64,000 nt of DNA from Tubulanus polymorphus. Taxonomy: Eukaryota; Nemertea; Palaeonemertea; Tubulaniformes; Tubulanidae. Positions 39,701 to 51,700 of the stretch are shown here, piece after piece; the stretch's first letter is position 1, and each line of letters opens with the position of its first letter. A program made the translations under genes and the position numbers. The DNA is taken from contig NC_134035.1 in the NCBI RefSeq assembly GCF_964204645.1, positions 11,637,951-11,701,950 of the forward strand, written 5' to 3'. The notes beneath the pieces were generated by a model. That model did not search any database, had not been told where the DNA came from, and saw only the letters and a program-made list of their open reading frames with translations.

Positions 39701-42700
39701 TACATATCGGCGATAATTTGAGGCAATTGACTCAGGGATAAACGGTGTCCACTGTTTACGAGATTTTCTTTTCTTTTATGAAGACGTGAATACCTCGGTT
39801 CGTGTCGTAACGCCGGGATGTGACAATCTAAGTGAAACGCTCTCGGACAAGAACTACACGACACGAGACCCTCGTCTCCTCCACATCGTGTACAGTTCTC
39901 TTCATTCGAATATTCCGGTTCCTCGACCTCCATCTTTTCCTCCTACGTACAGAGAAAACAGATAAATAATAGCACGGTGGCGCCACTTTCTGTCTATTTA
40001 CATATCCCCTGGGGCCGGTTGTATAGTCACGGCATAGACTCAAGACCAGTCTAAGACCAACATAGTTCTATAGCCAATCTAACAAATTGAGACCAGTCTT
40101 AAGGATTCCAGACCACCTTTGGACTGCGCAACTGGCCCCTGAGTTTCCCATGTGATAACATAAAATTCCCTGAGTGAATCAGAGAAATTTCTAAGTTTGA
40201 AATGTTATAATTCACTTTTCATTGAATCATGTATTGAAAAGGAAGTGCGTGGTCAATAGAGTTTTCCAGGTTTTTCGGTAAAATTGTTAAAATTCCTTGA
40301 TTTTTCCGATTCCCTGAGTTTTCCAGGTTTTTAAGGTCAGAGGCCAAAAAATTTCGACTAACCTCAGACGTTCCGTCATTGCTACTTCCACGATCTACGT
40401 AATGTTTCGGCCTGTCCCTCTGTCGCGGCGCTCTAGGCTGCAAATAAAAACACGCGGAAACATTGCAAAAGAAGTGCAAAACTAACTGACTAAGGCAGCC
40501 ATTTGGGCTGGTGTTCAGATTTTTCACATTTTTCATGTCACCACCACTAAGGGTAGGGGTACAATCAGTAGTTAATGATCATAATAGCGACAGATTGAAA
40601 TAAAGCTTCTGAAACTTTCTAACAGCACGTGCATAAATTCCTCGGTATTCGACAAAAAAGAGGATCAAAATGGTTCATGATTTTTCACAATTTTTCTAAA
40701 CTGATGAACATATTTCCTAAAAGCAAATCGGTTAAAAATATAGTTCAAACTTACCGTACAAGCTGGACAGAACCAATCACCGTCAGGAATAGTGAGCAAA
40801 GCCGGTCGTAAACACATCAGATGGAATGCTTGATTACACGAATCACAGAGTATCAACGCTGTGTAGTCGTCTTTACGATTTCGCCGACATATTTTACATT
40901 TCTACACAAATTTAAGAAATAAAATGGTCATTTAGACTCAAAAAACTTGATCAAATTCGAGCGGAATAGCATCCTGTGAATCAGGAACAAAATAAGTACA
41001 TAACTAGCGTCCAGCACCATACAGTCAAAGCTTAGATATAAGAACACACTCTAAGACCGTCCTAGTTGTGGAGGAGCCATGTTAAGAAGATTAACATGAA
41101 ATTTCAGAAACTATAACTGAAAATCAGGGGTGGCAGGTCGGTAGCTCTGTGACGGATCAGTTCATTTAATTAAGGAGTAAATCACTAAAATTGTATTCTG
41201 CATAGACATAACAAGTCCATTTCGATCTTGTTAATGTAACCATATTCAAAATAGATACATAATAGCTTTTCTCACTGATGCCACATCTTCAAATTTTCAT
41301 AAGAGCTACAAGCTACATATATATATATATATATATGTATACAGGCCAAAATGAAATCATTAATTGCATGCGATATATTTACGTTTTAAATGATAAACTT
41401 ACAGCATGTTCGGCTGACTTCTCCCACATTATCGACGCATCTAACATTCCTAATAATACGTGCAGACGTGAGAATGTAGCGCTCGATTCGACGGCTTCGA
41501 TCCAACTTTTCAAACGATCGGCCAATTTCTTGTCTGAAATCATAAAACATTGTATAACGAATCTGTAGAAAGGAGGTCTCTACAATCGACTGCGGCAATC
41601 GAGGAGTCCACTTGTAGCAAGTGGGGATCCACCAGGCACCACAAGCGAGTATTAAGACAATGATTTCAGATTTCTTCTCATTATTTCTCAAATTCTATTA
41701 ATGATAAATAAAAATCGCGCGGCGCATGAACCCAAAAGATCAATCAGAATTTATCGTGAAATGCCTTAGATGCGGAAGGCTAAAATTCTAAAAGAAATCA
41801 ATTGAAAATGAACTAGATTTGATCGTTGTCCTATTGCCGTCATCCTCATTGAGGTCATTTTGTGTGTAAGGGCATTGATGGTGCCTGTTCAAATACAGTA
41901 CTCAGCTCAAATTGGATCTATCCAATTCGGCGAACCTTTTAACTCGAATATTCATTTCAAATTCGAACTTTTCACCTAATCTCAAAATATTCGGATTATC
42001 AACACAGTTCGACCGTCTTTAAACTCACTACCAGCTTACTTTTTACTATCGACCCTTCTACAGCGGCGCCGGTGCCCGATTCACCGCTCTTTTCAACTTT
42101 ATCCGTCTGCGTAAAAATTCCTTCGAGAAATTTCGAGTCGACCGACAAGTGAGTTTCTAATAGCAGCGCCGCCTGAAACAGAACATCACAAATTAATGAC
42201 TCAATCCTGGTAATCTTGAGTAATTCGTGTCATGAATTGCAAACTCCTCTGAGATCTAAATATCTGATTTAAAGTGGATTGAAAATTCACTCATTTTGGG
42301 AATGGCTTGATGCTTAATCTATTCTCACATAATATACTTCAATGTTACGTACGAGATCTTTGATATTCGTCGTTGAATCTAATCGTATGACCCAGGCGTC
42401 GTAGTTTTCATCGCCGCCCATACACCCGTTAACCAGTCGAGTTCGCGTTTCCTTCAGTTCCTTTTTGAAAGCGTCGCGAATATCGTTCGGTCCATCGGCG
42501 TCCAGCAGGTCGGGTTCCAATCTGCAGAAATTAGAAAACAGAATTTTCACCTTGAAGATCAAGCGTAGCCTACAGTGGCCTATTCATCAAAATTCTTATT
42601 ATAAACAAGATATTACGCAATTTTTTACACTTGATCTTTAATATGAAATAGGTGTATGCTTTGATATCGTCAATGTACAACTGGATGAAACTGTTTTTCT

Positions 42701-45700
42701 ATGATAAAACCTGCAGAGAATCGCATCGCAATAATTCGCTGGCAGTCGCAATGCCGACCTAGGCCCGGCATCTATCTAAATTGTTGAGACCATTGAAAAT
42801 TAGCAACTTATCATAATCTAGTTTCGTAAATCTGGCCCCAAGAATTGACTTACACAACGGACATCAGCACATACACTGTAATGAGAATTAGTAGATAACT
42901 CACTTTTTCTCAAACGATTTCGCAATATTCGGCAATTGCGTTTGCAATTCTTTCTTGAGTAAACTTTCGCGAATCCCACGAGGGTGCAGGTTATCCAATA
43001 ACTGTTCCATGTCGGCCATGCCGTCGAAATGGAACCAAAGATTTTGACCGCGATGAGGAAACCTGGAATTAACGAAACAATTCTTGTATAATTCCTGTAT
43101 AATATAAATTCTTGATTCTCATTATTGAAAAGCATCCCATTTCACGTGCACCGTGAATAATATCCAGATTAGATCAAAATCAGTACCGGTATTTAAACGA
43201 TCCGAATTAAGCTAGTTTAATTGTACATCTATGCTGGCATCTTCCTTGTCATTGAAAGAGAAAGTCAGGACAATGCCTTCAAGGTTGTAGGAGCTATGAT
43301 CCAAATGGTTTGAAGCGTTGGCATTGACTGGTCTTTTATGCTTGAAGTTGGGCCTTTAAAACTTAAAACAAACTCACGTTCTTTCGAGAGGTTTCTTGTC
43401 TTCGTCTTCCGAATCGGAACCTGATTGTTCGACGTCGGACATTTCGACGCGATAATCGATCTCTTTCGCCGCCCAGCCCTTTTCGACGAACAGCCCGGGC
43501 AACGACGACTTCGAGAACACCCAGTAGCGATTGTGGTGGCGATCGTGTCCGATCGGAACCTGTCTCAGCGTTAACTTCGATTTCAGAATGCCTTCCTGCG
43601 ATACAAAAATCCAATTGAAATCGGTACAAATTACGAGGAATGCAAAATCAAGAGGAACTATAGAACAGGGTGGCCACTAATTTGACTCGCTCGGAAATCA
43701 GAAATTTCGACAAAAGACCACATCCTTACCTCGAAATCTTTTTCTAATTTTTGCAAAGCGACCGCCTGCTTGTATTCCTCATATTCTTTATCTTTCCTGT
43801 TGAAAAATCATTTCATTTTGAAAATGGAGTTAAAGCTGGAGTAGAGATATACGTAGGAAAATTGGAGGGCCGGAGTACAAAAGTTAAGGAAGGGCATTAC
43901 TCGGATACGTGAGTTTTCCTCCTCATAAACACTCCCTCGAAGTTCATCGAGAATGAAATGTAAACAAAAATGAGAATGGGCAACTAATCATAATCTTAAT
44001 GAGCAAAACCCACAGTTGATGATTTCATCATTTATTTTCTCACAGATTCGAAGTTTTGACTAAACTTTTTGTTTTCATCAACTTTTAGTCTGAATAGTGA
44101 GATTAATATCAGTCTGCTAATCATGATCTTGTTTTGTGAAAATGGGTCCAGGTATCATCTACTATTGTACATGTTTTCCTTATTCGGTAGTATATTATCC
44201 AAGGGCCAAGTAATCACAAGACAATTGATAAATCCACGAACATTTCCACTTTTGAACGTACCGTTTTTTCTCTTCTCTGCTTTGCTGTTCGCGTAGAGCG
44301 GCGTTCAAACGTCGGCGCTTGACAATCGACGCGAGATCGTTCGCTTCGTTGGCGCTAGCGCCCCCTTCGTCGGCGGATGAAGTCGGTTTGCTGTCGTTGG
44401 CTATGGAATTTTTGCCGTAGAAATGCGATAACAGCGTATTTGTAGTAGAATTAGTATTACTCGCGGCCCCTGGAAAAATTAGAGCACTTAAACAATCATT
44501 TCAAAGCTCAATTTCTCTCAAAATCTAAGATTAGATTGCCATCTGTGGCAAGCGAGGAAATGCCAATTTCTATAAATTGATTTGCTGTTACGATCTAATA
44601 CAGTTTTCATGTAACGCACCGTTTGGAGGATTCTCTTCAGTTTTCGGAACTTTCTTGCCTTCTTTTTTCATCTCTTTTTCTCGGATGTTTTTCTTATGCA
44701 ACTCGTTTAACCTCTCGCGCCTGTAAGAAACGATTTCAAGAAATGAATAGACGATGACTGCGACTACCCCATTGAATTGCTCAAAGCACACAGTGGGTCT
44801 ACTTTTTCGACAAGCTCAGTATTAACCCTTTCAGTGCTGTCTAATCAATACCCAACCAAAAACTATCGTATTAATAGGTCCTGTAGTTTTAAGATCTAAC
44901 GTACCACAGAGATGTCGCTAATTTCTGTTTCTCCTCGATGTAATCCTGCAGTGAATACGAAGCCATAATACGATTACACAGTCCGACCAGTATACTCAAT
45001 TTCTGAGTGGGATCCAAGGCAAAGAACTCTGAACCTTCCAACAAATCTATAATTTCTTCGTCCTACAAAATATAAGAAAAAATTTTACGATCGCATTATT
45101 ATCCGGTACATGGTGTGTACAATGATATCCTATCCTATTACATGTATTTATCAATACAGGCTTCCCAATAGGTCATTCCTGGATATAATGAGTTTTCAAG
45201 GAGTTCGAAAGGAGAAAATGTCAAATTTCGAGGAAGCGTCTGCGTCATTTACAGTTGACTCCTCCTAAATCAGTACTGTTTATCTCGGTAAAACCCGATT
45301 TATTCGGAGGTTTTGTGTAAGAATTCTTTTATCCTATACCATACCTAAACTCGATTTCTATGGTAATCACCTAATTGAGAAACATGCTAATGTACCGATT
45401 TCTAGGCATAGTCTACCGTACAAACATAAAACTAAACCAGAAATTGCCATTTCTCAAAATTGAAGGAGTTTCAGGCATTTTACTCAAATCAAAGGAGTTT
45501 CAAGCACCTTTGAGAGCTATTTCTGTTGAGTTTTTAACGAATCAAGGAGTTGTAGGGACCCTGCAGTAAAAGGTGACAGCTTGCAAAATAATGATTATCG
45601 TCCACGTACCACTTCATCTTCTAATTCTTGTTCGCTGGATACGCTCGTGTTTTCGCGATTGTTTTCATCGGACGTGTGATCGTGCGTACGCAGACACAAA

Positions 45701-48700
45701 CGCACGAGTTCCGACGCCGTGAACGAATTCACGGGAACCTCGGACAGTTCGATACCGAACTCCGCGTAATCCTGAAACAAATCAAACATAATTCAGTTAA
45801 ATTATAAATGAGATTTTTTCAGAGTGAGAAATTTTCTCTTCTAGAGTTCTTACGGGTTCCCAATTTCATTTTCCATACCCAGATTATGAATTTTCCATAC
45901 CCCAAACAGTGTTTTCAATAAGAAATTAACAAGCCAGGTCCCTTTGAAAAACAGGAGGGTCCCATAATATATCGCAGTAACGAAAGCTGGTTTGAAAAAA
46001 CAGGCTGGTCCTTTACAAACGACAAAAGGGTCTGGGACCTGGCTCTATTGAAAACACTGCCTAAGTTACAACCTAGAATCGGCAATGTAGGCCCATTCAA
46101 AGTAAATCAGTGCAGCGTCAGGACAGAAATGCCATACATACCTCTGCGATTTGGTCTTGAAGAAGAGTCTGTAGCAAGTATACTAAAACTTTGGTTATGT
46201 ACCAAAATCCCCGTGGTCCAGCAACAAGTGCTTCCATCAAAGAATCTAAAATAAGGATTTTTCTGTTATCAATTTTCAATTGAGTTAAAACCAGTCGATG
46301 AAATTGGTCCCTAAAAGTTCATAAAAATATTGGGATATTGAAAGCGGCTGCAACCATTCTATAACCTCCACTTTTCACACGTACCTGCTCGAATGACATC
46401 ATTACTGTCGGGCGTGAGCAATTCCTTGAAACAACCGATAAACTCCGTAACCATGACCACATCGCCGAAACACTCATTCGGTAGACCGTCGGGTGTCGAG
46501 ACGATTTTCGGCGCGGGTAATGCTCGGAGATCATCCAGTTCGTTATCTTCAAATCTCTGAATCCGGCAAGAGAAATAGATTTTGAATATGCGATGAGTTA
46601 TAGCTGATCTACCCTTTTAATGCTGACAAAACCTGGTAAGTGCTGGTAATAATCTTAAAATTTCAAAAGATTCCACCACAGTGTGTTGAATAATGGGCAC
46701 ACCGCTTTAGGGCATCTACACAATTTCACTGTTAGACATATGTACTAGCAAAGTTAATCACCGATTTATACATTGTACTGCGGTGTAGATGAAATGAAAG
46801 GGTTAATAGCTGAGCTAAAATCCGATCAGCAACATTTGAAAATTTTGTCAAGGACAAAGTCAAATGTAAACTTAATTTCTGGGACTGGCCATATACTCTC
46901 AGAGACATTTTTTAAAAATTTTTAATAGTTAATTCCATGGACAACGACGATAAAAGAAACCGACCTTTCTCTGAGCTAAACGCAATTTCTTCTGCTCCTC
47001 TTTTCGCTCGGCCCGTTTCGCGGCCAAATAAGCATCTCTTTCTTCGACGGACATCGATTTCCTAAAACCAAAGCGAGACACATCCTAGTACTGGTGGCAA
47101 TTTGTACCATCTGGACCATGTCCGGGACACAGTTTCATGAAAAGGATTAACCCCTTAATCAATTCAGATCGATAAATTGATGAAGAACTCCAAGTCATTT
47201 CAACGAAAGAAATCCCACAATAACGAAGCCAAGATTGAAAAATCAGGCAGTACGCCTGATGATGGCTAACGGTTGTTAGCCAAAACGTCGCTCCTCAAAT
47301 ATAATCATTCTGATGTAGAATTTTTTCAATCTTGGCTTCGTTATTGTGGGATTGTCTCTTGTTATCATCATACACGGATATTGTGTATCTTCTCGTCTTT
47401 TCAAGTCATTTCGAGTAGTTTTTTTGAGAATTTTTTTGACGCCGTTAAAACCGTTACTATAAAGTTTATACACACTGATAACTACTATGCATTATTTAAG
47501 AGGTACTGTGTGAGTCGCTGGACTGATGACTCCCTACGCACCAACTTCTATAGCACTTCTCCTAAGCATGAAATGACTACTACATTTAGACATAAAGTCT
47601 AAGGTAACATAAAGTAAACCATGAAAGTGTTTAGGGAGTCGAGTATTTTTTTCGACGAATTTGAGAAAAATTGATCACCGCTGATGAATTCTACTTACAA
47701 CTTTTTCGCTTCGGCTATTTTCTCGTACTTCTTCAAGATCATATCTCGCACGTCTAACGGCAGATTACCGCGCTGTTTTTCGGTCAAGTCGTTGCACGCT
47801 TTCGTCAGTAATTGAGGCAGCGTATGTTTACGCTTTCGTTCGTCCATCAGCATCGTCTTTTGAATCCTGTACGAGACGGTTAGCGTTAGTAGAGTTGAGT
47901 AAAACCAAAATTGCGATACAAGAAATGCCGGGTTTGTATTACTCAGGTCACATAAGATCTGATCTGATCACAGACAGTTGAGGACAATTTCTTGAACTCT
48001 TTTCCGCAATAAAAAGAGTTTCAAAGAATTTTATGTTATTTCTTAATTTCAGAGGAATTATTGGTGGCCATCGAAAATAAAGATATTTTTCAAGGAATCA
48101 AGGAGTAGTATGAACTTTTACTTATTAATCTAACTAACGGCGAAATAAACATTTCCACTGATGGATTGCAATTACCTTTTGACAATAAGTGGAGTTCTTG
48201 GAGTGACCGGTTTGACGGGAGATTTTCTAGCTTTAGTCGGTGTTTTAAGCTTCGACGGAGATGCTTTCGGCGAGCCGGTCGATAGTTGTTTCGACATATC
48301 CAATAAAGTGATCTGTTTCATTCCCTGACAAAACAAGCAGCGTAGATTGATTACTACAGAAAGCTCCGCTTGTTAAAGGAGAAAATTACATATTTCAAGG
48401 AAGCATCTGCATCATTCCCAATTACGATAGGCTCCTCCTCAATCAGTACTGTTTATCTCCGTAAACCATTAATTTGGTGGTCTTGTACGCTAATTTTTAT
48501 CCTTTACACTAACTAAATTTGGTCAAATTGGGTAAGAATAAATCAGTACAGTACTACAAACATTTCTAATAGCCTATTCCTCAAAATTAAATTTGGATAA
48601 TTTTTCATCTGGTAAGCTGGGACAAGGCATTCAGATACGTACCTTTTTCTGATTCGGAGCGGGTTGCTTCTTGGGAGTTTTCTTTTTTGTCGAATTAGCT

Positions 48701-51700
48701 TTATCTTCTTTCTTTTTCTTTTTCGGTGACTTCGCATCAGTTTTCGACTTGTTTTTCTTGGAGGGACTGAAAAATTAGCGAATACAAGATGCACAGAGTT
48801 TACGAGAGTGAAATAACAGAACTCGAGGAAGCATTTCATCGCAATACATATGTTCTGATTGATTCAAACCTATCAAAATTAATAAAACAAGATATTTTTT
48901 CAGTCATCAGCACATTCACATTTTATCAGATGAAATCAAAAGATGTTCCAATTCTTCAGGGGCCAGTTGCTTAAAATTTGGCTGGAGTTAAACAGTGGAT
49001 AGTTGACATGGTGACAATTGAGAAAGTTCATTGTTACTACTATGGTATTTATCCGGCCTGCATTTTTTAAAGCGCTGTTAAGTGATCCCTGTGATTAGAC
49101 TATCCCGGTGTTAAATTTCACTATCCCGGTGATTGTTATCACCGGGATATCGATTAATCACCGGGATAGGGCTTGTCACCACTTTGAATAACGCAGCCCA
49201 GCTAGTTATCTTTAACCAACTTTGCAGCAACCGGCCCCTGGGTTATCATACCGGTAAGTCCCGACTTCCACTGCACTAACCTGGAATGGGACTTCGACGA
49301 TAGTTTCTTTTTCGGCGTCAGCGATTTCACCTTAGCCAGAACGACATCCTCGGAAGAATCGCTATCATCGGCCGGACCGACGGTGGTGGACGCCGACGCC
49401 GTCGTCATTTTCGTAACCTTCACCGGAGTGAGTTTGATTTTCAGATCGAGCAGACGTATATCACTATCGCTGCTATCGACGTCTGCCGACGACGATTTCG
49501 ATTTTATCGTCGCTAACAACATATCGTCTTCGCTATCGCTGCTATTTACACGCGACTCGGCACTCGCCGATTTTTTCGATTTAACGACCGTCTTTTCCGA
49601 CGACTTATTCGATTTTTTCATCGGAGATTTTTTCGGATGATCGAGAAGCGTCTTTTGTTTCTTGCCGGACGACGACGACGATTTGCCGGCGGAAAGTTTT
49701 ACCGATTTTTCAGATTTCAATTTTTTACTCGCCGGCTGAGCTAGCTTCGACGGCGGGTTTTTCCTCTTCTTCAGCATGTCGTCCTGGGCCTTTCGCGTCA
49801 ACTCCATCATCTGCAGAATATTCAGTTACATCACGTTCAAATATAAGTTAAATGGGGTTCCACTTCTATTTCACTTTTCAAATTTATCTGATATTAGCTT
49901 CTTTACAAAATTCTCTAACTATTCCCTGACTTTTTTTAAAGATAAGAACCCGATCGAGCATCTATCTGCCGAAAAGTCGACGTACCTTTTGAGGCGATAC
50001 CATGAAATCCGCAAACTTGTTCGGTATCGAATACTTCTTGACGTACGCCTCGTCGACGACCCACGGGCTACTCGAACCGACGCCGTACCGTACGGCGTTC
50101 GCGCGGATAAACAATCGTAGAAGTTCTTTAGACGGGGCTCTGGCGGTTCGACTGGTTAAATACAAAAGGAAGAAACGGTAATACATGTATCATTTTGCCA
50201 TGACAGGCAGACTTGACTTGATTGTAATTCCATTTTGTCGCATTTTTCATTGCAAATGAGAGTAGTAAAGAGAAAATCATCAAGAAACTATTCTGATTTT
50301 TGAGATCATTTTTATATTTTAGGAGTAATTGAAGCCTTTGTAGCGACTGCTCTCTAATAGTGAGTGTTAGGTACATTATGTAGAAGACTCTACATGAGCT
50401 CTGAATTGTGATACAATGACAACATGTTTCACAATCACTAGGGTTCATATAATGGCTTGACCAGATGTTTTCAACGGTGAAAAATTTGTAACAAAAAATC
50501 TTTTGAGTTTTTGAGATGCTATGCGGTATGTGAAGAACTTACCAGATATCAGCGGCCGGGACTCCGTGTATGATTTTATCCTCACCATTGATCTTAACGC
50601 TATACTTGTAGGACAGCAGCTGAAATCAATGGTTAAGATAGAACAATCAGAACTTTGAATATCTAGTCATTTCAATCAATTGTGGCATTTTATGGCAAAA
50701 TATTCAGTCACTTAACGAAATCAGTGCATACGCCTATTTACCTGCGGTATTGTCCACTTTTTCGGCGACCCCTCAGAAGTGGTAGCGTTATTGTTTTCAT
50801 TCGTGCTATTTTCTTTATCGCTCGACGGCGAATGGCAGTTAGTTACTTTCGGAGCCTGAAAAAATAAAATGGAAATAAATTCATTGAAAAAGAGTTTCTA
50901 AGGAATCAAATAGTCATAGGAGCCCTGTCAATGTATGTATGTAAAACATGGCATTAAATCTGGATTCCTCATAAACCTGATTAATTTCATCAGTCTAAAA
51001 TGATCCGAATTAAGCAGGTTCTACTGTAAATTCAAATTCTGCCCAACTTACATCCACAACGCCGCATTTATCAACGTCAGTAACGTGGCCGATGATTCTG
51101 AAAAGATTCAAAATGCAAAATTCAACCGCTGATCACACGACTATATAACTGTAATTTGAGGTCCAATTTCGACATCAAAAATCTGTTTCGACAGGTTTGG
51201 TGGGTTTGTAAAGGACAACAAATCAAAACAATTCAAGTCCACTAATCAAATAAATAACAGGGACAATCCATATTTCAAGATCAAAATCTCATAATAATAA
51301 TAAACTGGCACTTACAAGTAATTTGTGCATCAGAATAATACAAGTTTCAAAGTGTTTAATCAGGGTGAAATAATGCGGTACTTACGACTTGCCGTTTGTT
51401 TTTACTTTGAAAATGACTTCCTCACCGACGAGATACGCCTGGTGGAGACACGTCCAAGCTTTATCAACGAGCAAATCTAGTGAATCGGTCGCTACGAATA
51501 AACAATAACAACATGGGGTTAGAATTCTATATAGTTTGAGGGCATTCTCAATGAAGGCAATCATCGAAACGGATTGCAGTGGATGAAATTGAATCTTTGA
51601 ATCTTTCCAATTTATTCCTAACCCTTTCAGTGCGAACTAATTAATACCCGAAAGTACTGGAGATAATTTGGTTTGTATGACAATGTGAAATTCTTGATGT

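Larger units (their letters stand above)
43378..46556 (-). other. BAZ1B exons 13-20: DDT and WHIM region
   Basis: The DDT domain (residues about 640-710) includes LPNECFGDVVMVTEFI and LVYLLQTLLQDQIAE. WHIM1 follows (SELVRLCLR, then LVGLCNRIMASYS). The WHIM2-type motif in exon 20 reads VPIGHDRHHNRYWVFS with LPGLFVEKGW. In ISWI complexes these modules contact the remodeller and measure linker DNA. Confidence 0.85.
48176..49810 (-). other. BAZ1B exons 8-10: basic, Ser/Lys-rich disordered linker
   Basis: Exon 8 is 530 nt, the largest in the gene. Exons 8-10 are dominated by Lys/Ser with acidic SSDSEDD-type clusters that look like CK2 sites. They end with GMKQITLLDM, a short motif shared with vertebrate BAZ1B just before the DDT region. 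The open frame antisense to exon 8 is a by-product of this composition. Confidence 0.8.

Noticed and set aside
49383..49640. Open frame antisense to BAZ1B exon 8
   Set aside because: A shadow of a Ser/Lys/Asp-rich coding exon on the other strand.
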